From Nematostella vectensis (Eukaryota > Cnidaria > Anthozoa > Actiniaria > Edwardsiidae): 64,000 nucleotides of DNA. Position numbers and translations under genes: made by a program. Below the pieces are notes generated by a model. The model was given only the letters and a program-made list of their open reading frames with translations. It was not told the origin of the DNA and did no database searches. The stretch covers positions 10,477,070-10,541,069 of the forward strand of contig NC_064038.1 of the NCBI RefSeq assembly GCF_932526225.1. Reading direction: 5' to 3'. Positions within the stretch are counted from its first letter, which is position 1; the number at the start of each line of letters is the position of its first letter. This document shows positions 1 to 14,034 of the stretch, in pieces.

Positions 1-148
1 GGATTAGATTAGAGTGACGGTGTGTGCAAGGATGGAAATACCAAATGTCGATACAAATGCTGGAGACACTTGGGGAAGCAATGAGCAAAGAGTAGCGAAG
101 GACTTCATTACCTCACATTTTGATGTGTGTGTCTTCTTTTCCGTTTAG

Positions 149-221
149 GTGTTGTTCCCCAGCCATCCAAAAGACACGGTTGTAAATATCTCCACGCGTT
201 GGCCTTAAACAAGACACACAG
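149..221 (+). other. Possible internal exon, unassigned
   Basis: A 73-bp segment bounded by a fair acceptor (tttccgtttag) and a donor (gttagt), open in one frame only (VVPQPSKRHGCKYLHALALN and four more residues). No partner exon or family was recognised, and such segments arise by chance. The first 90 bases also hold a short Cys-rich open segment that ends at a stop. Confidence 0.15.
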
Positions 222-3200
222 GTTAGTAAATAACATTATCGCTGTGGCAAGGTGAAACATAGCATTAATTACGGTATATCAAAAAATTGGTTTCTTAAAC
301 CTTGTGTTGTTAAAGCCTGGAATATGCGTTAATCAAGATTCAACCATCCCCGTTATATATGTATTTCGAATGATTATCTTTTAGCAGTTTTACAGGGATG
401 TGGTAGTCAGCTATAAACTGACGTGTGGGGAGGGGGGGGGAATATGCAATTACCCACAATGCAGGTAGCGCAGTCATAGATTATGTCACAGACCTGGCAA
501 TAATCATAATTAGAAAAGACTGTTGGGGATAGAGGTGTCCCCCGCGCCCCTCCCCTCCACGCCCCGCCCGCTTGCGCCAAACTTCTAGCTACGCATATCA
601 GCCAATCTTGTTTTAAAATCTGTCATTTTTCTAGCTCGCTCGGTCATTTCCTTATTAGGCATTACATACCATATTTGGGAGCCCGCTTCAATCAGTTTTT
701 CCCCCTTTTTATCGCTCTAGAACTTGGTAAGCCGAGAATTTCCACGTAAACTTGCAGGAATTCGTGTTAGCTACGATTTTGCTGGCAGCCATCTTGGAAA
801 TGGAGCCTAGTCCCTAACGTTATAGAATATCACAGGTCTCCCTGCGCTCGCCCCAGGCTCTTTTAGACCATTTAGAAAAACGACAGCCATTGATTGATGC
901 GCCGATACTTACACGCACCGATTTATCAACTAGGGTCGGTTCCTGAAAAGCCGATTTGCGTTAAACAAGGGTTAAATTTGCCCTAACCCACGATTAAATT
1001 TTTACCCCCAGATTAGTTCCGTTCCCGAAACGCTGGTTAGCGCTAACTCTGGGTCAGTTTGGAGGTAAAATCTAACCCTGTTCGCGAGGTGGGTTAACTC
1101 GCCAACCCACTGTTTAGTTGGCGTAACACAGGCCTCCCAAACTTTGTAGTAGAACTAAAGCTTCATAAAATAAAGTTGTCGACAAAAAAGACGTTACACA
1201 AAACAATGTAGGGATCAAATATCCTAACATTTCGCTTTATTATGTGACCTTCGTTGCGATGCTGACTTGAAAATTGTGCTGGGACAGACAGAAAGTTACA
1301 TGAAATTTATACTTGAAATGAATCTGTCTCGCTAGTGTCACGCACCAACTCGAATCCTGCAAATGACACTTTTTGGCCATGAAAAGGAGGTAATTACAGA
1401 TAATGTAGAGGTGTTTTGGGGCTTTTCTGCGAAAATAAAATCACCAAAGGTAAATTTAAGTTCTTTCTGTTGATATACTGGGTACCCTGTGTGAATTTTA
1501 CTCCTTAAACCAGTTTTTCACTCGTTTAATCCAGGGCTAGTAATTCGGGGGATTACTTGGCTTTCGGGGACGGTGAGTTATCCGTCGGTTAGCTAACCTA
1601 CGGCCCCAGACCAGTACCCAGGATTTTTCTTGGGGGGGGGGGGGGGGTGCGAAATCCGGAGTGGACCTAATTTTTCCGGGGGGGAGGGGAGGGAGGGAGT
1701 TCTCTGATAAAAATTTAACCACCAAGACTGCCTTTGAAGCATGCCTTTCGCAGTATCTCCACGGGACGTTTAATTTTAGATTTGGCTACATACAAGAGGG
1801 ATCTAGCTTATTATTCTTAGTTTTGTCTACAAATAGCACGTCTATTGAGGACAAAAGTGGACTTTTGGCCCTTGTGGGGGGGGGGGGGGGAGATTGCGTT
1901 CGCACCCCCTGCACCCCCCTGGGTACGGGCCTGATGCTCAAAAGTGTTCTCACAGGTCCCCAGTGTCACTATAGTGACTGGAGGTGCACATATATAAACA
2001 AAAGTATATAGCGGTGTAAAAACTAGCTAATCTTTAATTAACACTGCTTTTTGGCACCCCAGATATGATACATTCCGGCCCCTCTGTTAACATCGTTAAT
2101 AAGTAGTGCAGTCTTGTAAAATGTTTCTACTCTTTCCACACAAATCTCGTCACCTCATCAACACTATATACCGATATTCATCGGCGGAGAATTACTTTCA
2201 AGACATTGGTTATCATTTTTGTCATAAAAAGAGCCAATACGCCCTTTTGAAATCATTCCTAATTTTTTTCCGGCTTAAAGATTCTAGACTTTGTGACGGC
2301 AAGTAAAATAGAGTTAAAAGTCAAGAGATAAACATTATGGTAAAGTTTTTTTTATTAATATTTTAAAGTATTAATATAAAAAGGGTATTTTTTTTACTTT
2401 TCAAATAATCTGGGTGCTTTGTACAGGCTAACTGGAGATCTTCTAAAACAAGCAAAAAAACAGTTCAGCTTTCAATTCAGGGCTACGAAGACTGAAACCG
2501 AACACAAGACTTCTCAAGGAGTTGAGGTAATAAAAAGAGGAGCAATAGAAGAATCTGAATTCTAAGAAATCTAACTAATAGTAGTAAAAGGGCAAGTGAG
2601 AAAAAAGGGAACGAGAAAATAGGCAAGCAACTGATTGTGCTTGAGATAATAATTAATTGATATAAAATCAGTGAGGAAATACTGCAGTTTTGCAAATCCG
2701 AAATGCAGAGTTTTTAAGAATGTCAATCTCAAAATTTACTTTTAGGGTAGGATGGTAAATAAGGAAATATCACAGTGGAAACCTAATGTAAAGTTTGTTT
2801 TGTAAATGCTATAAATGCTATGAGCTGTGCGAAAGTCGTACTCGTTAATTAGAAATGGGTAGTGAACAAAAGGCAACGCTAAACTTAATTGGAAAAAGAG
2901 ACGCACAGAGTCAATATTTGTCATGTAATCGAAATGGCTGTTAAAGATTTCACAGAGATACGAGATTTTAATGATAAGGAGATTTTGAACTTTGATGTTA
3001 GATTCACAGGCTGTTTAGTTTTTTGGTGAATACAGACACGCAATAAAATACAAAGTCAAGGGGAAGATGTTTGATTATTTTTCAAAGGATCAAACAGACC
3101 AATGCCTCTTTTTTATTGACATTTGTTTTTTAGAAATAATATTTTTGGCATTCAGATAATTCAATTTTTGAACCATAAAGACAGATTATTTACAGATTTT

Positions 3201-6200
3201 TTTTACGAAAAACTGTCACTATTTGGCAATTAAGCACAGAGAAATAAATAAAACAAGGCGACGTGAAATATTGCTGCACAGTCCTTTGAGATTAACTACT
3301 ATTCTCTCTACGTGTTCTGTGTGTCCTTGGTTTTTATGGGTGAATAATATTGCTTTGGGGCTTTCAGGCGCCAATGACAAACTGACAAAAAAAAGAAATG
3401 TCTTTATCACTGCACATGATGTTAATTGCTGCTGGTTGGTTTTAAATCATCGATGTATCTACAACGACAAAGGAAACACAGATTCTCTAATTGAAAACGA
3501 CCCAGGAAGTTTGGCTTTCGCTGGTGCCAAAGACCCTGCGAAAACTTGAAGATTCCTCTTAGAAATTTTTAATAGGCAAGGGTACATAATAGTGGCATCG
3601 AAAAAGTAAGTACTTGTAGTACAAGATGCAAGGCGAAGTACAACTAATTTGCTGTGGAAAATCAATCTAAAGTTGCTACGCTAGAGGCAAGATTTCGAGG
3701 CGTTCTGTTCCAAATTTTGCAGGTTTTTTTTACGCTGTACGTAATACTTTATGTCCATTACAGATATAAGTTTATCTTTGGGGGCTAAAGTCGCACAGCT
3801 CTTAAGGTTGTCGGTTAGGATTTTGGAGAGCTGTTAGTGCTAGCTTTAATTGCTCCGCTGGACTAATATTTCCCTTTAAAGAATTCAATATATTTTTATT
3901 AGAGATTAAAAACACCAAGAAACCTCATCCAATAAGTTTCTATATTTAGAATAATAAGCTGCTTTTCACTTTTGGAAATTGGTTCATGGAGGTAAGTTGA
4001 AGGAGTGGCCTTCGCTATGAGTATATATTTTGTTCACTGAATTAGTATTGTTATGCTAGTGAAAAAAAAAGAATATTCATATTTTGCTTGAGAGATTTTG
4101 AAGATGTGATGATATTAGGAAAACCGGAGCGCCACAAATACTACTGACAAACGACTGCCAACATCAGCTTTACACCAAAACATACTAGATTTTTATTGTT
4201 TACATGGAAACTTAGAGACTCGCAGTTTAACCCGTTAACTCGAAACACAACTCGAGGATAATTCGAGTTATCGCAAGCTCCACTTCTCAAGGCTAAGGAC
4301 ATGCATACAAAGGTACTCGCAGGAATGATCGAGTTATCAAAGGCTAGAGCTAACGGAGCCCAAAGTGTAGGTAATCGTTTTCCTCATTAATGCCAATTTC
4401 ATTTGGGTGTTTCCCGAGACTTACGCCGCTTTAGAGCTTTAAACGACCGACAACTAACGTTTCATTGATGAGCGAAGATAATATTGATTAGCGAGAGAAT
4501 GATCTTTGTGAGTGATATATAAATTGATGCAGAGTAGCCGGAACGAAGGATCGCGCGCGAGGAGCAATACAAAGTACAACCATCTTATGGAAAAATACCA
4601 AGAGATTTACCACGGAAAACGATTTGGAAAAAGATGTGCTGAGGACGATGGTTTTGGAATAGGTGAAAAAGGGAGAGCACTCAAGGGGGAGGGGAGTTCA
4701 AGGGGTCCCGGAAACGCCCTTATTTCAACCAGTATATATAACAGGATGTCAGAACACAAATGAGAGGTATGGCAGCAAAATCACTCAATTCTTCAGGGGG
4801 GTGAGACAAAATCCCTTGGCAACCCACCCTCTTCTGATCCCCCCCACTCCCCTCTGAAAAATATAACACACCATGTACATAGCAACCATTTTAAATTCTT
4901 TGACGGGTATATTGCAGGCTTATAACCTCACACACGAATATTTGCCTTAGTAAGAAAATGGATGAAGAAGAGGCACTTTGTCACTTGAAAAGCAAAGACA
5001 TTTGGAAGCAAATTAACAGGAAAGCAATTCCGATACCGGGTTAAAGAAATCGCCCATTAGTGACATCAGTCACAATCTCTGGAAATCACTCCCGAAATAA
5101 AAAATGACTAAAACAATGACACCAGCCCAAGCACACGTCTGGCTATAATAAACTAAATCTTGCGCGAATTATTCCATCCCCGCCAACTTATCCTTTGGGA
5201 TAACAAAAATAGAAACTGCCTTTATAACGACAAAGCGGACTGCACGACTTTCGGCGACGATTTCTTGAGATGTGTGCCTAAGAGCATACTTAAAGACCCC
5301 GAAGAATCTCAAAATAAATCGACAGCGATCACATCACAATGACGTCAGGCGACAAAAATAACACGCCAAAATATAGTAACTCCTCAGGTCGTATAGAACT
5401 AAATAAGAAAATAAACTTGGGTGACGTTGTAAGTAATCAGTCCTAATCGACGTCATACATTTTTTTCGGTATTTCAGTTTAATTATTTTGCGTTTAAAAT
5501 AATTTTCTCGAATTTCTTGCATGGTGGCAGCGTGCTGAACAGATTTTTTTAGATTTTTTTTTCTATGAATTCCTGTTGTTTTTTATTGCTTTTACACAAA
5601 ATAACTAAGCAAGTGGTAACTGTTTTCTTTTCTAGTCCTTTTTGAGGGGTATTTTGCTTATTGCTATCATTTGCATTAAGCATCTACTTTTATTTTTATC
5701 TCCATTTAACGGGCAGCCGTATTTTTTTTAAACCATACAGCCTTTATTCTAGAATAGCAGAGACGTTTATTGGTATCGTTCTCAAGTCGTTTTTTTTATT
5801 AACAGTTTACCGAGATGTCAAAAGTCTCCACCATACATCTTAAAAAAAATTCTAAGGATGGCTAGACACTGTATTTTATCTTTAAAATAGGAAAAAAAAA
5901 TCGTGAGGTTTTTTCCACCATCAACACCAACATAAGCACCAACATCAACATCAACTGTATTGGTAAACGAAACTATACAAATATTGTTCAAAAGCTATTT
6001 TTAATGATTGAAGGTATAACAACAAATAACAGGGCATGCTTAAAACAAATCCTTATTGTTGTCTTCCCTTTCTTACATGACATTAATTTTTATGAAGAGA
6101 AGACATGGAATTAAAATTCAACAAAACAAACTATTCAGCTGCTCGGGTTTAAAATAAAAGAAGAAAAAGGGGAATCTAGTTGGGTGTTTGGTTATCGCTA

Positions 6201-8462
6201 ATCCAGAGTCTAAGGGTTTTTTTCACGATAGTGAGAACTTAGCCTTTTCGTAACACATCACACAAAACTGTGTTCAATATCACTAAAACATCTTTTATGA
6301 AGATTGGTGAATTTGAAAATACGATTGTTTTTCTAGATCAGTACTCGATCGTATTGGAAAGGTGACCTTAATCCCTCTTCTGCATTTTAATCAATTCTCA
6401 AACTGACACCGCTGCGTGACGAGTTTCTCACGGCTTTCAAAACAAATGGATGGATCTCACTTACAAGATCGAGTCTTGAAAACAAGACATTATCAATGAG
6501 CTCGAGATTACAGAGAATGATAAAGTGAATTACATCTTCAGTAGACATATAATGGAACTTTTCTAGACTTAAATGATATTGGTGGAGATGATGACATGTA
6601 ATTTGAGCTTCCCCGATGCGCTGTGCACCGTAACGGTGAGTTTCTTCCTCTCGTCTTTTTGTCTCTCTTGCACCACAAAATGAGAAAAAAACATTTGCAT
6701 CACTTTTTGATAATCTATTTTTATGATTTCAATTGATTTTTCTATATAATAATTTACCAAAAGACTTTAAGTTTTCAAGATACAGCTATTTGATTTTCTA
6801 GACCATCATTTACCAAAAGACTTTATGTTTTCAAGATATAGCTATTTGAATATTCTATTAGAAACTAGTAACGCGAAAAGAAGGTAAGCAAAACATAAAG
6901 GAATTGCCGAATGATGGGAGCGTAAAACACACACAAAAAACAAAATCACATAAGAAAATACGAAGTTTATGCTGAGTGATAGTCACGTGATGTTTGTATT
7001 GCAACAGTTCTATGTACACTACCTTTTATCACATCTAATCTTTTTCAACAATTTCAAAGAAACATTTAGCCTTTATTCTCTGCTATTCTTTATTGTGGAA
7101 AAGCATTAGAAGTACACACTTTCGCTTATGTTCTTTTTCCGTAATTTTCAAGTGTTTTTTCTCGAAAACCCTACCTAAACAAAAGCAAAAATAAATAGAT
7201 TGGAGCAAACATTTTGGAGGCAAAAAATCTAGATATTTGCACTTAGAAAAAAAAAACTTGGTATGCACTTAATCCATATATTCAAGAAAACATAGGGAAA
7301 TGAGCCATTAGTGTTTGGAGGTTTTTGTCAAGTGGGTCCCCATTTTTAAAACTAAATCTATCGCATAATAGAAAAATGCTGGAAGGCTATTTCAGAGAAG
7401 AAATCCTTTTTATGAGAGGTATTTGAGAAGCTCATCTAATTAACAATTATTTGTGGATACCCAAACGGATAAGAGAAATAATTATTTCAGTCAAATCTCC
7501 CTGGTTGATCAATTTTTATGGCCAAAAACCGTTGTCTAGTAAGATCATTTGTCATTTTTAGCTTTTCGTACGTTTCGCTTTTGATAGGATAGGATAACTT
7601 ATAGGCTACTAATAGACCAGCCAATCAGAATGCAGCATCGATGTTATATCACTAGCGTGATTGAACTATAATAGCAATTAGTATAAAAACACGGGAACCT
7701 TGCAAGAACAAGCGATTTGATTGGTTGAGACACTCGGCATAAAATGCAATATGGCGGGTATAACAGCCTATTTGCAAGTGTTTCCCAAAAGAAAATTGCT
7801 CTAAAGCTCGTTTTATATACTAAAACAATTATAGCCTTTGGCTCTCGGTAGATATTTCGCCACTATCCATCTGAATGGAAATGGTATAATTGTTAAGTAT
7901 TATTCATGGTAACAATAAATACGGATGTATATCAGATAGATAACTAACTGACCATTTGAAGTAGGTGTTTGTGAAAGCTAAAAGCAGTAAGTATTGTACA
8001 AAGTATAAACAAGCTTTAATTCAAAATGTTCAAAAAGAAAGTCGCAAAAATAAATCAAAGCCGCCAAATAGTATTGCTGAAATGATATCGAATTTTGTTG
8101 CCCAACTCTATGGCCAGTACCAATTCGGCAAAACATGGACAGCTAGATAATAAAAAGCAATCAAGCATAGAGTAAACAGTACATTTAATAACTAAAATCT
8201 CAACACATATCGACACACGACTCGACGCCGATAGTAGGGACATCTTCAACAATCGAAAAGCTGTTGACAGAGTAACATCTACACGCCATTTTGTTTGAAA
8301 TGTTTCTTATAGAGTTAGTCACGCCTCGAGTCAATGACGAGTTAGTAACGAGTTAAACACGAGTGACCAGGCCATTGTCTAAAGATCCGAGGGGTGTAGA
8401 CACTACCCTTCACCATGGAGAAATGCGTAGAATCCGCAGAATCAACTCCGGTAACCTTACAG
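222..8462. other. Gene-free region
   Basis: No convincing exon on either strand. Open frames here are short and lack splice context or family motifs. Contents: G tracts near 429, 1631 and 1876; a degraded imperfect inverted repeat near 955-1110 (aaggttaaa-like and taaccc motifs facing each other); a 56-bp tandem duplication at about 6753-6860; and a run of accaacatcaac-like triplets near 5930-5957. Confidence 0.5.
6753..6862. repeat. 56-bp tandem duplication
   Basis: tttaccaaaagactttaagt at 6753 recurs as tttaccaaaagactttatgt at 6809, and the following ~25 bases also match with few changes. Two copies. Confidence 0.75.
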
Positions 8463-8561
8463 TAGCCTGCGTAGCGGCCCAAGGGAAGAAGCCGCGCGCT
8501 CGCTTTTTCTTCTCTCGCCCCCACTTCGCATGCCCTCTCCCTTAAGCCGCTACACAGGCTA
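8463..8561. mobile_element. Short TIR element (MITE-like), tagcctgcgtagcggc ends
   Basis: Left end tagcctgcgtagcggc (8463-8478) and right end gccgctacacaggcta (8546-8561) are inverted copies with one mismatch; the 99-bp body is C-rich. A relative lies at about 35170-35230: the body (agctttttcttctctcgccc) and the right end (gctacgcaggcta) recur there. No coding capacity. Confidence 0.65.
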
Positions 8562-11500
8562 ATCTTGCAGCTAACAAAATACTAAGAGGAAGAGAATGTA
8601 CATACGCTGCTTATAACAAAAGTATCCATTTTGGAATGGATACGATTTGCTAGCGTACCCCTAACCCCTTAATATTTAACTGTTGACGTCATAAGACAAA
8701 TCAAATCGTCGAAGCTTATGGGCTCTTATGGCATTAATCTACAGCTATATTGGACGGATTGTTTGTAATTCTTGTTTTCCAAATAAATCTGATCTCAGTC
8801 GATAAGTTTAAAAAATTAATTGTTAAATTTAGTGGCGACATTTTATTCATCTAAATTTCTCAAATTTTTTTTCTACTACGTCTTCGAAATCGGATCGCAT
8901 AATATTCCTTTTTATAAGTTATATTTATTTTAGCGACGCTTTTAAAACCGAATATATCTTGTTGTATCCTTTTTATCTGTATTTTTTTTAATTCAGCCAC
9001 ATTAACAACACAAAAACAGATACATTTCATCGTATTTGAACTCCTGGAAGTACACCAAAGCTAAACTAATAGCTTCGTGAATCATACAATGACGTCACCA
9101 GCGCCTACGGTGACTTCTATTTTCTTACAATGGTGCAGTTAGTATCTATGACATCTAGACTCAGATTGTGACACAGTAGCAGAGTTCGTATCTATGAGAT
9201 CTAGATGCAGTAGGCGTAGTCCTGCTGTCATGCTCTCCACTTCATCTATAACAGATTCTCCTTATCATTTGCCTGAAGCCCCAAAGAACACTTCAAGCGG
9301 AAGCCTACAGACTCCAAATGAAACCCTATGTTGCCTATACATACTGCGCGGCAAATAATCCATACTGAAGTTTAGAAGCTCGGTTTGACTCCAATCTCGG
9401 TAGATGTGATTTAGGATAAATAAAGAACAAAAGTGTCTCTGGGTTTATTCTAATCGGGATGAAAAAAGAAAATAGACGAAATAACAGGAAATTGTGTGCT
9501 GAATTTTAAAGTTTCACGAAGACATCCGATTAACTTAGTATTACCTTCTTGGTACTGTTATAGTGATAGCAAGTATTGCTTTTCAAGACATCTAAATTTA
9601 AAGCTTGAGTTGCCAGAGATAATATGATCAGCATAAAAAGGGAAACCTTCATGAAGAACATTTTACATGACGTTACTGCAAATAAAGGAACAATCGAACT
9701 TGGAAAGAAACCCGGTAGCTTGGGATCAGGATAAACTAAAAAAAAACATGTCCATTTAAAATCAATAAACAACTCTTACATTATAATATACTTGCAAAAT
9801 CAAAAACAAAAAACAACAACTGTGACATCAATGGGTGAAAAGGCTCTCCGTATTTAGAATCTGCGTATCATTGAGTGTTAAGTAATAATCTCACTTGTGT
9901 TAAACAGCCGGAACCCAATGAACACGTAATTTATTCTTACTGCCATGTCCCTGATTTAATTGCAGATAAAATTATAAAGTCGTGACTAGCAGGAGAATTC
10001 TTAGACGATAGCCTCGACGAGGCAGCGAGTCTTCACTGATTTATTTCCATTATTCGAGGGCGACAATTAATGGTGAGATGCATACCTATTTCCTTAACAT
10101 ATTTTAGTAACTAGCACAGTAATATGGTACAAAGAAGCAAAAGTCCTCCAAAAGGGAATTCGAAAGCTTTTCTTCCACATATAGCAAGAGAAGTAAATGT
10201 AAGGTATGATTGTTATCTAAATTCGGGAGATCTTGAAACTCGCCATAAATTGAGGTGATTGAAACTGTGGAAAAAAAAATATTTGAAACCAATTATAAAG
10301 CACTCGTCACAGAGAAACGCCCTCTTATTGAGTTAAAGAATATTTCAGGATATAAAATCGATAATTACATTTCCTTTTTTTAAATGTAATTCCCTGTAAA
10401 CAATTCTAGGTCAAAGCGATACATAAATAAGAGATGGTTGCGAGTTTAGATCTATAGCCTTTTTTGTTGTTCAAACAAGAAAAGGGGAATATCGGGTAGA
10501 GAAATACTTTATAAACTCAATTGACTCTACCACTGCTAAGAAAAAATCGTCCATAAGGTTAGTGTAATTACAAAAAGGAAATTCAAATACTTATTTAAGG
10601 GAATTAGAAATAACGTCAGTATCATAATATTCTTAACTATAATCTCTTGAACGTGAATTTAAAATCTGTTTCATTCATCGGGTCGCGTATTTTAGAAATA
10701 TAAATACCTCATAAAATACTAGGTTATGTCGTGGATTAGTAACATTTTTTAGACTTTATCTCATGAAGTTTAGACTTCATAGAGATAAAATGTTTACTTT
10801 TACTTATATCCATATTAGAAAAAATACTTCAAGAAATAAATATAACGTGGAAAACGATTCTTATTCAAAGCAACAAGGGCTTATCGTGAAATATGTTATC
10901 GTGTATTTAATTCTAAATTCATTTTCATATTTATTAACTATCTTGTCAAATTTTCAAAAAAATGTTTCAAAAAGTATGACTTTGCCACACGCAGCTTTCC
11001 AACAAAGCTTTACAAAACAACTTGATTACATCCGAAGATTGTAATTAATTGAACTCTACATGCGGCCACAGGAAGTGAGTTTCCCTCGGGTCCTTCGGTT
11101 GAGTTTCCCTCGGGTGACCACAACAAATAAATCAACGCTAGAAGTGATTAGGGCACCCAGGCCCGGGGGGGGGGGGGGGGGGGGGGGCGTGAGAGAACTC
11201 AGGGCATGTCTTGTGTTGGCTTATCATCGTAAATTGACAGAGATATTTTTTTTCGGTAGGTAATTATAAAATAACTAGAAAAATTAAAATACTTAAATAT
11301 TGATGTACACACTTATTTGCAATTGTGTTTTCGAGTTTCAAATTGGTTTGTTTGATTTTTCGAGCGACACAAGAGATTGACAGTTGTGGTAAAGGAACTT
11401 ACTAGCTTTTTCAAAGGTGATTGTAAAAATGAGAAATGAAAAAAAAAGAAAACAAGCCGACCTCAAAATTCTGAAATAATAACCATATCAGGATGTATAA

Positions 11501-11744
11501 CTAATGATTCACGAAAAAATGTAGTTAAAACACATGACTTCACTTTTACAATTTTTCACCGGTTTACTTTTTCTGAAAATAGTCGACTGAAATCACCCAT
11601 AATGCATTGCGTCTATACGAGAGTAAGACAACCTCTCAGTTGATGACGCTTCGATATTTAAGCACTTAAATGGAACATTACAAACAAAATATTAGGGTGC
11701 ATATACCGTTATTCTCGCATTAGACCTGCACACAAAGAGATACA
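8562..11744. other. Gene-free region
   Basis: AT-rich, with no supported exon. Contains a loose direct repeat (gtatctatgacatctagact at about 9131 and gtatctatgagatctagatg at about 9188) and a 23-base G tract at 11165-11187. Confidence 0.5.
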
Positions 11745-11751
11745 TATAAAG
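11745..11751 (+). promoter_or_regulatory. Candidate TATA box without an assigned gene
   Basis: TATAAAG followed by a GC-rich stretch and a TCAGTT initiator-like motif at 11783. The next ATG (11814) opens only 14 codons. Spacing from TATA to the initiator is longer than usual. It could be a short first exon of an unseen gene, or chance. Confidence 0.2.
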
Positions 11752-12287
11752 GCGGGGTGGGGGAGACAGGACAGCGACACCTTCAGTTGTTGCTCAGCCG
11801 TCGAGCTGTCAAGATGTATCCGTTTTTCTTTCCGAAATCGAATATTGGTTCCATATAAACTAGCAAAGGTAGAAAGAAACGTTAAGTTGAGAAAGATGAG
11901 GAAGTTATTTGGGTTTTAAAGGACGTATTCAGAGTTTTATTATGAAATTTTGTGTCTATCGCTCTGCCTAACGGTTAGTCCGCCATGTTGGTTCTTATCT
12001 CAAACTTCTCGAGATGCGAAAAGGGGGCGCCCCTATCCCTTTTATAGGGCGGTTTCGCGTTTAAACTGCCTTTGTCCCCACACCTGCCCCACACACCCCC
12101 GTCTTCGCGGCAAAAAATTTGCAACCAGCTTAATTTGAAAAGGGGTTCAGTCGGAGTAGCGGTGTATTGGTTGGGACGGAAGCTTTCCCTGTCAGTCTTT
12201 TCTCGATTAGATTAAGTATAATTTCCTTTTCATCTTCTTTGTATTTTTTTTCATAAGAAGACAGGGGGATCTGCATCACACCCTTTT

Positions 12288-12600
12288 CACAGGACATCGC
12301 AAAAGTAGAAAAGTGCCAAAGCTAAAAAGGATCAATTTGCCTAAATGATATACGTTATATAATCATGATATATACCCATGCTTCTTCTCAGTGAGATATC
12401 GCTTCCTTATCACAGGACATAGTAAAAGTCGAAAAGTACCAAAGCTAAACAGGATCAACTAGTCTAAATGATATACGTTACAATCATGATATATACCCAT
12501 GCTTCTTCTCAGTGAGATCGCTAACTTATCATAGACACCTTTTAAAAAACATCGAAAAGTACCAAACTTGAAAAGAATCAACTCGTCTATAAATGGAAAT
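12288..12600. repeat. ~123-bp tandem repeat, about 2.5 copies
   Basis: A unit starting cacaggacatcgcaaaagta at 12288 recurs at 12411 with a few substitutions. A third, degraded partial copy starts near 12530 (catcgaaaagtaccaaactt). Both full copies hold atgatatacgtta and catgatatatacccatgctt. Confidence 0.85.
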
Positions 12601-13829
12601 TTTTGTTTTGTCTTTACACTTTAACAGAACATAACGACTCTACTTAGACAGTCTTTGGACACACCAAGCAAGCATAAAATAGTGTATATAGTTGACTAAC
12701 GATAAAACATGAAAAAAACTAGTGGCTAAACAAAAAATATTTGCCGACTACCGACATTTTATTATAACCGGTATTTTTACTCTTTACTTCCATCGTCAAT
12801 CTACTTAAATTCGCCCATTACAGAATCTGTACTATGTATTTCCTGTTGCATCAACTTTTCAGTCAATTATTGACCCATAATGAATTTATTATCAATAAGT
12901 TATTAATTACTTATAAATCCTAAAAAATGTTTAATCTTGTTTATACGTGAAATCTAGAACAAAAGCGAATACTAGCTTGGATTCAATGACTACCGACAAA
13001 GACCGATAATTCTTACCGACTACCGACAAATTATGGAAATTTTAACTGACTACCGACATGCAGACCCCCCCCCTCTCATCCACACCCTGGTTAAAGGATC
13101 CTGCTTTTCAAAAAAATACCAATGACACCACCTCCCCTCCCCCCCTTAGTAACCCAGGATACGCGCCTGGAGGAAACGGAAGTTTATTTATTCCTTCTCT
13201 TAATATTTTGCTGCTCATTAGACAAAATCTTTACATATGAGAAATACAATGGAACTCAGTGCTCTTCAATAGAGTGGTCCGTAATACCCTGTTTATGGAA
13301 TTAGTGTCAAACTGCACCCTGTGATGCGATTTTCTTATAAGATAACGCGATAGGGGGTAAAACAGACAAGCTTATGTATCTACAAAGCCTCCCGAGCGAT
13401 GATAAATAGAACGACCGGAGCAGATAGCCAGAGATAAAATTATTCAAATCAATTCTTGACAATTTGTTTTATTTTATTTCATTTTTCACGAGAAAGGAGT
13501 TCATGATCTTTCGGCGTATTTCTAAAGCAAGAATTTCGAAATTCTGTCCTGTCTGTCCTAGATAGCGAGGTGCAATTCTTAGTGAAGGGACATCCACAGT
13601 AGTCTATAATAACTAGGTTTTGTCAAAGATCATAGGTTCAAATAGGTTCATATCCTATTTAGGCAAACTGTTTTGAAACCAAATGTTGTCGTTTAATTTT
13701 TTTGGGTCATATACCCATACCTTCCAGTATAGGATGTATGTGGAAACCAATTGTCAAGCTTATAACATTTGTAATTACAACGAGGGCGCAGATCCCGGGG
13801 AGGGTAGGGGGGTTCTTCAGGGTAAAAGT

Positions 13830-14034
13830 GATAGGAATGCTCTTCGGGAAATTCGAAAAACACCCCTAAAAATACCTGCCCACCAAAAATTGCTACCCTA
13901 AAAAATACCTCAGAAGCATTAAGCATACTATTTCTGAGAGAAAAGCATACTATTTCTGAGAGAAAAGCCTTTTTTTTCTCGGATACCCCCTAAAAAATAC
14001 CCAATTTTGAAAAAATACGACGAGCATCCCTATC
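13830..14034. mobile_element. Small inverted-repeat element with ccctaaaaaatacc repeats
   Basis: gataggaatgctcttcg (13830-13846) pairs with cgacgagcatccctatc (14018-14034), 15 of 17 bases. Inside are several ccctaaaaaatacc-like blocks and two direct copies of a 22-bp unit (agcatactatttctgagaga plus two bases, about 13922-13966). Confidence 0.5.

Noticed and set aside
3223-3549. 108-codon frame
   Set aside because: No family signal, no splice partner, and an overlapping opposite-strand frame of similar length; likely chance.
13550-13615. Stretch resembling a piece of small-subunit rRNA (gcgaggtgcaattctta)
   Set aside because: Only about a dozen bases match; the surrounding sequence does not continue the rRNA.
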